In this document: positions 29,948-37,361 of the stretch, piece by piece
Layout of the letters: every line of letters starts with the position of its first letter
Position numbering within the stretch: position 1 is the stretch's first letter
Assembly (NCBI RefSeq): GCF_000204645.1
Contig: NC_015422.1
Coordinates: 4,931,264 to 4,995,263 of the forward strand
Length of the DNA stretch: 64,000 nucleotides
Reading direction: 5' to 3'
Source of the DNA: Alicycliphilus denitrificans K601
Lineage (GTDB): Bacteria; Pseudomonadota; Gammaproteobacteria; Burkholderiales; Burkholderiaceae_C
Program-made: the position numbers and the translations under genes
The notes under the pieces: generated by a model
Seen by the model: the letters and a program-made list of their open reading frames with translations, nothing else
The model's database searches: none
What the model was told of the DNA's origin: nothing

Positions 29948-31135
29948 TCACGCGGGTGCGGCCCGGGTCCGCGGCGGCTCCTGCGCCAGCGCAACGCATT
30001 CGACGCGGTTGCGCCCCGCCGCCTTGGCCGCGTAGAGCGCCTGGTCGGCCGCGTGGATCAACCGGTCCCAGGTGTCGCCGCTCCCCAGGCGCGCGCCGCA
30101 CACGCCTATGCTCACCGTCACCGGGATCACGCGGCCCCCGTATTCGCACGGCGTCTGCTCCACGGCCTCGCGCAGCGTTTTGGCCAACCCGGCCGCGCCG
30201 CGCGCGGGCGTGCCGGGCAGCAGCACCATGAACTCCTCGCCGCCGTAGCGCCCCACCAGGTCCTGGGCGCGCAGCCGCGCACGCAGAATGGCGGCCACGT
30301 GGCACAGCACCTGGTCGCCGGCGCGGTGGCCGTGGCCGTCGTTGACGGACTTGAAGTGGTCCACGTCCAGCATCAGCAGCGCATAGGGTTCGCCCGAGCG
30401 CACGGCGTGCGCCACGTCGCGGTCGAGCGCCTGGACCAGCGCACGGCGGTTGGCCACGCCCGTGAGCTCGTCGTGCGTGGCGAAGTACCGGTTGTCCGCG
30501 TCGGCGCGGTCCTTGGTCATGAGGATGAAGCCCAGCGACGCGAGAATCACGACGACGAATACCGCCATGAAGGTGAAGGACTGCAGGGGGCCGCCGCGCA
30601 TCAACCCGTCGAGCGGCATGGCGTGGGCGGCGGCCAGCACCCCGCGCACCCCGAGCAGCACGACCTCCAGCCCCAGGCTGAGGGTGAGCAGCAGCACGCC
30701 GCGCCCCCGCGCGGGCGGCTGCGGCCGCCACAGCGCCCACAGCACCATGCCGATCTGCAGCGGCAGAACCACGCCCGTGACCATGATCCGGGCGCGGTAG
30801 TCGTCGACGAACACGGCGAACAGCGCCCCCATCGCCAGCACCGGCAGCAGCATGCGCTGCCAGGGCAGCGCGCGCCCCTGGAACTGGCACACGGCCGCCA
30901 GCGCCAGCGCGAACGTGCCGGACAGCAGCGTGTTGGACAGCACGATGCTGGCCCAGTCGGGCGCCGTGCCGCGCAGCACGTACAGCATGTAGGTGGCCGT
31001 GTGCAGCAGCAGGCCCAGCGCCCACAATTGGCTTCCCTCGCGCCGCTGCGACCGCACGGCCGCGAAAGAGCCCGCCATGGTGAGCGACGACGCGGCGGTC
31101 ATCAGCAGCATGGTGGGCACGTCGAGGGGCAGCAT
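29948..31135 (-). CDS. seven-TM sensor diguanylate cyclase
   Basis: Protein of 395 residues. About seven hydrophobic helices fill residues 1-215 (for example TMLLMTAASSLTMAGSFAAV and SFTFMAVFVVVILASLGFIL), forming a membrane sensor of no named type I can assign. The GGDEF domain follows: TGVANRRALVQALDRD, LLMLDVDHFKSVNDGHG and the active site GGEEF near residue 298, preceded by the inhibitory RAQD I-site. It should synthesise cyclic-di-GMP. A short palindrome TGTAACAATTACA about 95 bp before the start may be a regulatory site. The 209-bp gap before metW otherwise holds only a repeat. Confidence 0.87.
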   Translation of the reverse strand: MLPLDVPTMLLMTAASSLTMAGSFAAVRSQRREGSQLWALGLLLHTATYMLYVLRGTAPDWASIVLSNTLLSGTFALALAAVCQFQGRALPWQRMLLPVLAMGALFAVFVDDYRARIMVTGVVLPLQIGMVLWALWRPQPPARGRGVLLLTLSLGLEVVLLGVRGVLAAAHAMPLDGLMRGGPLQSFTFMAVFVVVILASLGFILMTKDRADADNRYFATHDELTGVANRRALVQALDRDVAHAVRSGEPYALLMLDVDHFKSVNDGHGHRAGDQVLCHVAAILRARLRAQDLVGRYGGEEFMVLLPGTPARGAAGLAKTLREAVEQTPCEYGGRVIPVTVSIGVCGARLGSGDTWDRLIHAADQALYAAKAAGRNRVECVALAQEPPRTRAAPA

Positions 31136-31287
31136 GGCGCGGAGAAAAACGGGTGGTGTGGGCGGGAAGCCTGCGGGCAACGCGTGCCGCAGCGATCCAC
31201 GCCTGCGGCAGGCCGTCGCTGTCGAGGGCAACCTGTAATTGTTACATTTTTCGCCGCCGACGCGCGAGCCCATGCACCGGTCAGCAT

Positions 31288-31337
31288 TTTGAACCTCCAG
31301 CGCTTTATGGGAAAGCGCTGGTAGCTATTTTTTACAT
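31288..31337 (-). repeat. dispersed palindromic repeat, copy 5
   Basis: Top strand reads CCTCCAGCGCTTTATGGGAA then AGCGCTGGTAGCTATTTTTT, the reverse orientation of the consensus. It lies just beyond the metW stop, within the 3' end of the metXW transcript. Confidence 0.8.
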
Positions 31338-31344
31338 AGCATCA

Positions 31345-31929
31345 TCAATCGTGCTCGAAATGAAACACGGCCGTGCCGGCCAGTGCATTGGGCAGGAAGC
31401 GCACCTCGCGCCCGTCCTGCAGGCCGAAGGCGTCGAGGATGCGCAGCTTGTTCTTGCCGGCCAGCACCTCGAAATCCTTATACGTGCCCACGCGGATGTT
31501 GGGCGTGTCGTACCACTGGTAGGGCAGGCGCCGCGTGACCGGCATGCGCCCGCGCAGCACCGACAGGCGGTTGGGCCAGTGCGCGAAGTTGGGGAAGGCG
31601 ACGATGCCGCTCTTGCCCACGCGCGCGGTCTCGCGCAGCATGGTCTCGGCGTTGCGCAGGTGCTGCAGGGTGTCGATCTGCAGCACCACGTCGAAGCTGT
31701 TGTCGCTGAACATGGCCAGCCCCTCGTCGAGGTTGAGCTGGATCACGTTCACGCCGCGGCGCACGCAGGCGAGCACGTTGGCGTCGGCGATCTCGATGCC
31801 GTAGCCGGTGCAGCCGCGCGTGCGCTGCAGCAGGTCGAGCAGCGCGCCGTCGCCGCAGCCCAGGTCGAGCACGCGCGCGCCCTGGGGCACGAGGCGGGCG
31901 ATGGCTTGCATGGTGGCGTGGTCGCTCAT
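31345..31929 (-). CDS. metW: methionine biosynthesis protein MetW
   Basis: SAM-methyltransferase-fold protein of 194 residues, normal MetW length. It opens [20 protein letters not shown], with the glycine-rich motif [15 protein letters not shown], then [14 protein letters not shown] and [13 protein letters not shown]. MetW is encoded with metX in betaproteobacteria, and in some species it is needed for full homoserine acyltransferase activity. The ATGA overlap with metX couples them. Its own methyl-transfer reaction is not known. Confidence 0.93.
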   Translation of the reverse strand: MSDHATMQAIARLVPQGARVLDLGCGDGALLDLLQRTRGCTGYGIEIADANVLACVRRGVNVIQLNLDEGLAMFSDNSFDVVLQIDTLQHLRNAETMLRETARVGKSGIVAFPNFAHWPNRLSVLRGRMPVTRRLPYQWYDTPNIRVGTYKDFEVLAGKNKLRILDAFGLQDGREVRFLPNALAGTAVFHFEHD

Positions 31930-33056
31930 GGCTGCTGCTCCTGGGCGATGTTGTCGAAATAAGAGCGCACCACGCCCATGTAGCGGACGTCGTCGAGCAG
32001 GAAGGCGTCGTGCCCGTGGGGCGCGTCGATCTCGGCGTAGCTCACGTCGCGGCGGTTCTCCAGCAGCGCGTGGACGATCTCGCGGCTGCGCCGGGGCGAA
32101 AAGCGCCAGTCGGTCGTGAAGCTCACGAGCAAAAACCTGGCCCGCGCCACGGCCAGCGCCTGGGCCAGGCTGCCGCCGTAGCGCAGCGCGGGGTCGAAGT
32201 AGTCGAGCGCGCGCGTGATGAGCAGGTAGGTGTTGGCGTCGAAGTACTCGCTGAACTTGTCGCCCTGGTAGCGCAGGTAGCTCTCGATCTGGAACTCGAT
32301 GTCCTGCGTGCTGTATTTCAGGTCGATGCCTTCCCGTAGCTGCCGGCCGAACTTCTCGTTCATCACGTCGTCGGAGAGGTACGTGATGTGACCGATCATG
32401 CGCGCGATGCGCAGGCCGCGCTTGGGGATGGTGCCGTGGCGGTAGAAATGCCCGCCGTGGAAGTCCGGGTCGGTCACGATGGCGCGGCGCGCCACCTCGT
32501 TGAAGGCGATGTTCTCGGCCGTGAGGTTGGGGGCGCTGGCCACCACCACGGCGTGGCGCATGCGCTCAGGGTACTGCAGCGTCCAGCTCAATGCCTGCAT
32601 GCCCCCCAGGCTGCCGCCCATCACGGCCGCGAGCTGCCCGACGCCCAGCCGGTCGAGCAGCCGCGCCTGGGCGTTCACCCAGTCCTCCACCGTGACCACG
32701 GGGAAGTCCGCGCCGTAGACCTCGCCCGTGTCCGGGTTGGCGTGCATGGGGCCCGTGGAGCCGAAGCACGAGCCCAGGTTGTTGACGCCGATGACGAAGA
32801 AGCGGTTGGTATCGACGGGCTTGCCCGGGCCGATCATGTTGTCCCACCAGCCCTCGCTCCTGGGCTGGCCCTCGTAGACGCCCGCGACGTGGTGCGAAGC
32901 GTTGAGCGCGTGGCACACGAGCACGGCGTTCGTGCCCTCGGCATTGAGCCGGCCGTAGGTCTCGTAGGCAAGGGTGTAGTCGCGGATCGAGGCGCCCGAC
33001 GAAAGGGGCAGTGCCTCGGCGAAATGCATGGATTGCGGTGTGGCGATGAACGACAT
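31926..33056 (-). CDS. metX: homoserine O-acyltransferase MetX
   Basis: Alpha/beta-hydrolase-fold transferase of 376 residues for the first committed step of methionine synthesis: acyl transfer from acetyl- or succinyl-CoA to homoserine. The nucleophile is Ser149 in [13 protein letters not shown]; the acid and base lie in FTTDWRFSP and [13 protein letters not shown]. The start [18 protein letters not shown] agrees with relatives. Remarkably, the ATG is only one base from a U-run that follows a strong hairpin, leaving no Shine-Dalgarno. Acetyl versus succinyl specificity cannot be judged by eye with certainty. Confidence 0.93.
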   Translation of the reverse strand: MSFIATPQSMHFAEALPLSSGASIRDYTLAYETYGRLNAEGTNAVLVCHALNASHHVAGVYEGQPRSEGWWDNMIGPGKPVDTNRFFVIGVNNLGSCFGSTGPMHANPDTGEVYGADFPVVTVEDWVNAQARLLDRLGVGQLAAVMGGSLGGMQALSWTLQYPERMRHAVVVASAPNLTAENIAFNEVARRAIVTDPDFHGGHFYRHGTIPKRGLRIARMIGHITYLSDDVMNEKFGRQLREGIDLKYSTQDIEFQIESYLRYQGDKFSEYFDANTYLLITRALDYFDPALRYGGSLAQALAVARARFLLVSFTTDWRFSPRRSREIVHALLENRRDVSYAEIDAPHGHDAFLLDDVRYMGVVRSYFDNIAQEQQP

Positions 33057-33092
33057 GAAAAAAACCCGGCTTCGCTAGAAACGAGGCCGGGT
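33057..33092 (-). terminator. terminator-like hairpin abutting the metX start (candidate attenuator)
   Basis: Read leftwards, ACCCGGC and TCG pair with CGA and GCCGGGT (10 bp with one mismatch, loop of seven) and the stem runs into seven T, one C and the metX ATG. It could end readthrough from the upstream exporter gene or act as an attenuator/translation-control element for metXW. The lack of any ribosome site between stem and ATG is unusual. Confidence 0.6.
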
Positions 33093-33141
33093 CCGGTGCG
33101 TGCGAGTGCAGGCGTGTCGATCGGTCACGTCTTTAGCAGGA

Positions 33142-33169
33142 TTTGTAAAGCGCCCGCAAGCGGTGCAAA
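33142..33169 (-). promoter_or_regulatory. possible metX promoter
   Basis: Leftward TTTGCA, a 16-bp spacer, TACAAA match sigma-70 boxes at four of six positions each. Start here would give a leader of roughly 75-80 bases ending in the hairpin next to metX. Weak evidence. Confidence 0.3.
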
Positions 33170-33188
33170 TCGGCGCGTCTGCCGGGCA

Positions 33189-33767
33189 TTATGCCAAAGG
33201 CGTCGCCTGCGGCGCAAACAGCGCCAGCAGCCCCAGCACCAGGAAGATCAGCGCCGAGACCAGGTGCACCACCCGGATGGGCACCTTCTTGACCAAGCGG
33301 TCGCCCAGCCAGACCACGGGCGCGTTGGCCAGCATCATGCCCAGCGTGGTGCCGGCCACCACCCACAGGTAGGCGCTGTACTGCGCGGCCAGCATCACGG
33401 TGGCGACCTGGGTCTTGTCGCCCATCTCGGCCAGGAAGAAAGCCAGCACCGTGGTGCCGAACACCCCAAGGCGCGGGCCCGCGCCCGTGCCATCGTCGTC
33501 GAGCCTGTCGGGGATCAGCATCCACACGGCCATGGCGATGAAGGACAGCCCCAGCACCCAGCGCAGTACCTGCGGCCCCAGCACCGTGGTCACCCACGTG
33601 CCCACGGCGCCCGCGAGCGCATGATTGGCCAGGGTCGCCACGAAAATGCCCAGCACGATGGGCCAGGGCCTGCGAAAGCGCGCGGCAAGCACCAGCGACA
33701 GCAGCTGGGTCTTGTCGCCCATTTCAGCGAGGGTGACGATGGCGGTAGAAACGAGAAAGGCTTCCAT
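33189..33767 (-). CDS. UPF0016/GDT1-family manganese exporter (MneA/MntX-like)
   Basis: Small membrane protein of 192 residues made of two similar halves, each starting with the hallmark EMGDKTQ: AEMGDKTQLLSLVLAARF near residue 15 and AEMGDKTQVATVMLAAQY near 105. Six hydrophobic helices are visible. Members of this family export Mn2+ (or Ca2+) in exchange for protons. The upstream yybP-ykoY riboswitch, a Mn2+ sensor, supports Mn export here. I chose the ATG at 33767 because upstream residues (MLPAGNPITTPT) do not fit and lie in the leader. Confidence 0.9.
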   Translation of the reverse strand: MEAFLVSTAIVTLAEMGDKTQLLSLVLAARFRRPWPIVLGIFVATLANHALAGAVGTWVTTVLGPQVLRWVLGLSFIAMAVWMLIPDRLDDDGTGAGPRLGVFGTTVLAFFLAEMGDKTQVATVMLAAQYSAYLWVVAGTTLGMMLANAPVVWLGDRLVKKVPIRVVHLVSALIFLVLGLLALFAPQATPLA

Positions 33768-33857
33768 AGTGGGGGTCGTAATAGGATTTCCGGCCGGAAG
33801 CATTCATTCGGACAGCATTGACCACGCCCCGACTCCGGCCTGTTGGATCGGTGCGCG

Positions 33858-33990
33858 ATCAATGGTCTCGCCCAGCCCGCCGTTGCAGCGGGCCTCATGC
33901 ACCATGGCGCCCGCAGGCCCCAAGTCTGTTGATGCATGCCTCCAGCCGCGCTCGTCGCGCGGCGGCAGGCTACTCCCCATGGACGGGGCG
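33858..33990 (-). ncRNA. yybP-ykoY manganese riboswitch
   Basis: Read leftwards, the leader of the exporter gene contains GGGGAGTAGCC, a GC-rich variable stem, CATCAACAGACTTGG, a second stem and GGGCGAGACCATTGA. These are the conserved loop segments of the yybP-ykoY motif in the right order and spacing. The element ends about 90 bp before the start codon, leaving room for an expression platform. Mn2+ binding is known to switch on exporters of this family. Confidence 0.85.
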
Positions 33991-33991
33991 C

Positions 33992-33997
33992 ATTGTA
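33992..33997 (-). promoter_or_regulatory. -10 box for the riboswitch-exporter transcript
   Basis: Leftward TACAAT lies just upstream of the riboswitch, placing the transcription start at its 5' edge. No convincing -35 is visible. The remaining part of the 470-bp gene-free stretch, 33998-34238, holds a GCAGCCC/GGGCTGC hairpin at about 34074-34092, a possible -10 GATAAT at 34103-34108 for the next gene, and otherwise nothing I recognise. Confidence 0.5.
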
Positions 33998-34238
33998 TCC
34001 GCAGCCACGCTTGCCCCCGCCCAGGCGCCGGAGTGCCAGTAGTTACCCTGAGAAGTGTTGCAGGCGCGCACTCGCAGCCCTTTTTGGGCTGCGGGGATGC
34101 TTGATAATGGGCGCGCCTTTCTGCCTTGCAGAAATGCAGGCTGCGGTGTTTGGTCGGTTTCGCGTCTTTGAAGTCGTCACAGGTTTGTTGATTGCGTCAG
34201 GCTCCATCGCATTTCATGTTTCTTCTAGGAGTCCGATC

Positions 34239-34589
34239 ATGGGCAACAAACTTTATGTGGGCAACCTGCCCTATTCCTTCCGCGACCAAGATCTGGAGCA
34301 GACCTTCAGCCAATACGGCTCCGTGCAGAGCGCCAAGGTCATGATGGAGCGCGACACCGGCCGCTCCAAGGGCTTTGGCTTCGTCGAAATGGGCAGCGAT
34401 GCCGAGGCCCAGGCCGCCATCCAGGGCGCCCACGGCCAGAACTACGGCGGCCGCGACCTGGTGGTCAACGAAGCCCGCCCCATGGAACCCCGCCCGCCGC
34501 GCAGCGGCGGTGGCTTTGGTGGTGGTGGCGGCTACGGTGGTGGCCGCAGCGGCGGCGGTGGCTACGGCGGTGGCCGTTCCAACTACTGA
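34239..34589 (+). CDS. glycine-rich RRM RNA-binding protein, copy 1
   Basis: Protein of 116 residues with a single RNA-recognition motif: RNP2 KLYVGNL at 4-10 and RNP1 KGFGFVEM at 44-51. After PRPPRSGGG the tail is Gly/Tyr/Arg-rich (GGGGYGGGRSGGG). Such small bacterial RRM proteins are often cold-induced and act on RNA structure. AGGAG lies 8 bases before the ATG at 34239. A near-identical RRM is encoded next in tandem. The leader of about 130 bases is long, as in cold-shock genes. Confidence 0.92.
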   Translation: MGNKLYVGNLPYSFRDQDLEQTFSQYGSVQSAKVMMERDTGRSKGFGFVEMGSDAEAQAAIQGAHGQNYGGRDLVVNEARPMEPRPPRSGGGFGGGGGYGGGRSGGGGYGGGRSNY

Positions 34590-34600
34590 TTTCGATCATG

Positions 34601-34626
34601 AAGGGGCCACAAGGCCCCTTTTTTTG
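34601..34626 (+). terminator. rho-independent terminator after RRM copy 1
   Basis: AAGGGGCC, ACA, then GGCCCCTT run into seven T, 11 bp after the stop. Confidence 0.85.
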
Positions 34627-34659
34627 CGACCGCCAAGCCACAAGATCACGGAAAACCCC

Positions 34660-34690
34660 TTGCATTTTCGCCAAGGTTCTAACGCATAAT
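34660..34690 (+). promoter_or_regulatory. possible promoter of RRM copy 2
   Basis: TTGCAT and CATAAT, 19 bp apart, lie after the first terminator. They would start a leader of about 130 bases, comparable to copy 1. The spacing is long, so the call is tentative. The rest of 34627-34824 shows a small GGGGTTGCCCC hairpin only. Confidence 0.35.
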
Positions 34691-34824
34691 GTTCCGGCGA
34701 TGGGGGTTGCCCCGTCGGTGTTGCGGTGATCCATCAGTTTTCGCGCATAGGGCGTCTTAGTGATTAACTGGCTGCGGGTTCGGGACTCCGTCGCTCAATT
34801 CAATTGTTTTTCAGGAGTCCCTTG

Positions 34825-35259
34825 ATGGGCAACAAGCTGTACGTCGGCAATCTGCCGTACTCGGTGCGCGACCAAGATCTGGAACAAGCGTTCGGCCAGT
34901 TCGGCGTGGTGACCAGCGCCAAGGTCATGATGGAGCGCGACACCGGTCGCTCCAAAGGCTTCGGCTTCGTCGAAATGGGCAGCGATGCCGACGCCCAGGC
35001 CGCCATCAACGGCATGAACGGCCAGTCCCTGGGCGGCCGCAGCATCGTCGTGAACGAGGCGCGCCCCATGGAACCCCGTCCTCCGCGCAGCGGCGGTGGC
35101 GGTTTTGGCGGCGGTGGCGGCTATGGCGGCGGCCGCAACACCGGTGGCGGCGGCGGCCGCGGCGAAGGCGGTTTCCGCAGCCCCTATGGCTCAGGCCCGC
35201 GCGGCGGCGGTGGCGGGGGCCGTGGCGGCTACGGCGGCGACCGCAACGGCGGCTACTGA
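34825..35259 (+). CDS. glycine-rich RRM RNA-binding protein, copy 2
   Basis: Protein of 144 residues, a tandem paralogue of copy 1: the RRM (first 80 residues) is nearly the same, with RNP2 KLYVGNL and RNP1 KGFGFVEM and the shared PMEPRPPRSGGG junction. The tail is longer and RGG-like (RGGGGGGRGGYGGDRNGGY). AGGAG precedes the ATG at 34825. Each copy has its own terminator and apparently its own promoter, so they can be expressed separately. Confidence 0.92.
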   Translation: MGNKLYVGNLPYSVRDQDLEQAFGQFGVVTSAKVMMERDTGRSKGFGFVEMGSDADAQAAINGMNGQSLGGRSIVVNEARPMEPRPPRSGGGGFGGGGGYGGGRNTGGGGGRGEGGFRSPYGSGPRGGGGGGRGGYGGDRNGGY

Positions 35260-35296
35260 TACGCAAGGGGTGCGCGGCACCCTACAGCCCACGCGC

Positions 35297-35324
35297 AAAG
35301 GCTCCTTCGGGAGCCTTTTGTTTT
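35297..35324 (+). terminator. rho-independent terminator after RRM copy 2
   Basis: AAAGGCTCC, TTC, GGGAGCCTTTT then GTTTT, 37 bp after the stop. Confidence 0.85.
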
Positions 35325-35345
35325 GCCTGCAATTTGCTGCAGGGA

Positions 35346-36140
35346 TCAGGACGCGCGGCCCTGCCCCTGCCGGTGTTTGCGCGGGCGCCCCTGCAGCAGG
35401 CGGTCGAACCACGCATTGGGCAGCAGCCGCAGCAGCTTGGCCACCACGCCCATCGGCCAGGGGATCACGCGGTAGCTCGCGCCGGACTCGATCACCCGGA
35501 AGGCCTTGTCGGCGAAGGCCTCGGGGCGCATCAGAAAGGGCATGGCGTAGCGGTTTTCCCGCGTCAGCGGCGTATCCACGTAGCCTGGGCAGATCGTGAC
35601 CACCCGCACGCCGCTGGAGCGCAGTTCGCCGCGCAGGCTCTCGCAATAGCTGATGACCGCCGCCTTGCTCGCGCAGTAGGCGCCATGCCCGGGCAGGCCG
35701 CGTATGCCCGCCACGCTGGCCACGCCCACCAGCCGTCCGCTGCCGCGCCGCGCCATGGCGGCGACGAAGGGGTGGAAGGTGGCCGCCATGCCCAGATTGT
35801 TCGTGGCGAAGACGCGGGCCATGGTGTCGATGTCGGCGCGCTGGGCGGTGTCCACGCCCACACTGATGCCTGCATTGGCGATAACCACGTCCGGCAGCCC
35901 CTGGCGCTCCATGCATGCCTGGCCTGCGGCGATGATGCTGTCGGGTTGGGAAACATCCGCGCCATATATTTCATAGCTGCCGGCGCCCATTCCACGGGCC
36001 TCAGTCCATGATTTCATCTCTGAATCGCGGCGCGCCGCCAGCGCCAGCCGCCAACCCGCGCGGTGGTAGCGCTCGGCCAGCGCCTGGCCTATGCCGCTGG
36101 AGGCACCGGTGATGAAGACCAGGGGGCGGGGGTCGTGCAT
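35346..36140 (-). CDS. short-chain dehydrogenase/reductase (SDR)
   Basis: Classical SDR of 264 residues. Cofactor motif TGASSGIGQALA at 11-22, NAG in VVIANAGISVG, catalytic Ser in GVASVAGIRGLPG and the YxxxK in YCASKAAVISYCESL. It would reduce a carbonyl or oxidise an alcohol with NAD(P)H; substrate unknown. Residues about 40-60 (MKSWTEARGMGAGSYEIYG) are encoded by AT-rich codons including ATA and TAT that resemble the palindromic repeat. It lies 10 bp downstream of lptC and may be co-transcribed with the LPS genes. Confidence 0.88.
   Translation of the reverse strand: MHDPRPLVFITGASSGIGQALAERYHRAGWRLALAARRDSEMKSWTEARGMGAGSYEIYGADVSQPDSIIAAGQACMERQGLPDVVIANAGISVGVDTAQRADIDTMARVFATNNLGMAATFHPFVAAMARRGSGRLVGVASVAGIRGLPGHGAYCASKAAVISYCESLRGELRSSGVRVVTICPGYVDTPLTRENRYAMPFLMRPEAFADKAFRVIESGASYRVIPWPMGVVAKLLRLLPNAWFDRLLQGRPRKHRQGQGRAS
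35968..36016 (+). repeat. candidate intragenic copy of the palindromic repeat in the SDR gene
   Basis: ATATTTCATAGCTGCCGGCG followed after about 16 bases by GGCCTCAG and an A/T-rich edge matches the order of the consensus (A/T edge, AGCTGCCAGCG, loop, GAGGCC, A/T edge), with a degenerate second arm. Confidence 0.4.
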
Positions 36141-36150
36141 GGCCCGTGCC

Positions 36151-36792
36151 CTACCGCACCGGCTTGGCGGCGGGGCGGGCCGGCGTCGCCGGCAGCAGCG
36201 TGCCGCGCACGCGCCCGCGCAGGTTCAGGATCTGGTCCAGGTTGTCGTAGTCGAGGCCGTCGGCGGTGAATATGTCCACGCCACGCTTGAGCGTGACGGG
36301 CTGGTTGGTGCGCACGCGCTCCTCGTTCGTCCAGGCGTGCAGGAACTCGCTGCGCAATTCCAGCCGCGGCAGCGGCGCCTGCCCGGCACGCTCCAGGGGC
36401 TCGCGCACGACGATGGCGTTGCCGAAGAGCTGCACCTCGCTGCCGTCGGCATTGCTGAGCGCGCGGTTGGCGCTGGCCGTGGTGACGCGCCCGTCGACGC
36501 TCACGGAACGCAGGCGCGCCTGGTCGATCTCCAGCGTGTCGGTGTCGGCGTAGTGGCGCGCCAGCGTGCCCCGTATCTCGCTTTGCAGCCTGCCCGTGGC
36601 GTCGAAGTTCCTCACCGCGAAGTCGCGCATGAAGTAGTCGGGCTCGTGGCGCACGGGGCGCTCCTGCGCGGGCTGCGGCGGCTGGGGAGCATTGCGCACC
36701 AGCCACCAGGTGCCCAGCGCCAGCAGCCCCATGAGCAGCACGGGCAGGTAGATGGACAGGCGCTCCCACGCCCGGCGCAGGCGCACCATCAT
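36151..36792 (-). CDS. lptC: LPS export protein LptC
   Basis: Bitopic inner-membrane protein of 213 residues that passes LPS from LptBFG to LptA. One N-terminal anchor (LSIYLPVLLMGLLALGTWWLV, about 12-32) is followed by a periplasmic domain beginning EPDYFMRDFAVRNFDATG, the usual LptC opening. The start overlaps the kdsC stop. lptA and lptB would be expected downstream in many genomes but here an SDR follows. Confidence 0.9.
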   Translation of the reverse strand: MMVRLRRAWERLSIYLPVLLMGLLALGTWWLVRNAPQPPQPAQERPVRHEPDYFMRDFAVRNFDATGRLQSEIRGTLARHYADTDTLEIDQARLRSVSVDGRVTTASANRALSNADGSEVQLFGNAIVVREPLERAGQAPLPRLELRSEFLHAWTNEERVRTNQPVTLKRGVDIFTADGLDYDNLDQILNLRGRVRGTLLPATPARPAAKPVR

Positions 36793-37361
36793 GCGGCGTG
36801 GGCGGCCAGCAGGCTGGCATAGCGGCCGCTGGCGATGAGCAACAGGTCGCAGAATTCGCGGGCCGCGCCCGCACCGGCCGCCGCAGCGGTGACGTGGTGG
36901 GCGACGGCCCGCACCTCGGCGTGGGCCTGCGCAGGCGCGCAGGCGAAGGCCACGCGCCGCAGCACGGCCAGGTCCGGCCAGTCGTCGCCCATGGCGGCGG
37001 CCCGCGGCCAGGCCAGGCCCAGCTCGGCCAGGATGGCCTCGGCCGCGGGGCGCTTGTCCTCGGTGCCGAAGCGCGCGTGCACCACGCCCAGGGCCTTCAG
37101 GCGCAGGCGCAGCGCGGGCGAGTCGCGCCCCGTGATGACGGCGGGCGTGATGCCCGCCTGCTGCAGCAGCTTGATGCCGTGGCCGTCCAAGGTGTTGAAG
37201 CGCTTGAGCGTCTCGCCGTTCTCCGAGAAATACAGCCCACCGTCGGTCAGCACGCCGTCCACGTCGAAGAAGGCCACGCGCACGTCCTGCGCGCGCAGCA
37301 GCAGCGCGGGGTCGAACTGCAATGCGGGCAGCAGCGGGGGCGATTCGGTGCGCGCGTCCAT
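36789..37361 (-). CDS. kdsC: 3-deoxy-D-manno-octulosonate 8-phosphate phosphatase KdsC
   Basis: HAD-superfamily phosphatase of 190 residues that releases KDO from KDO-8-phosphate. Motif I is FFDVDGVLTDG with Asp33 and Asp35; PAVITGRDSPALRLR is motif II, and AAMGDDWPDLAVLRRV carries the metal-binding Asp pair. No cap domain, as expected for KdsC, which is a tetramer. Overlaps kdsD by one base and lptC by four. Confidence 0.92.
   Translation of the reverse strand: MDARTESPPLLPALQFDPALLLRAQDVRVAFFDVDGVLTDGGLYFSENGETLKRFNTLDGHGIKLLQQAGITPAVITGRDSPALRLRLKALGVVHARFGTEDKRPAAEAILAELGLAWPRAAAMGDDWPDLAVLRRVAFACAPAQAHAEVRAVAHHVTAAAAGAGAAREFCDLLLIASGRYASLLAAHAA

Noticed and set aside
33057..33190. Known SAM riboswitch class upstream of metX
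   Set aside because: I could not find the conserved core of SAM-I, SAM-II or SAH elements in the short leader; only the hairpin and U-run are evident.
34074..34092. GCAGCCC/GGGCTGC hairpin as a terminator
   Set aside because: It lacks a following U-run on the rightward strand and no gene ends just before it; it may be a fortuitous stem near the RRM promoter.
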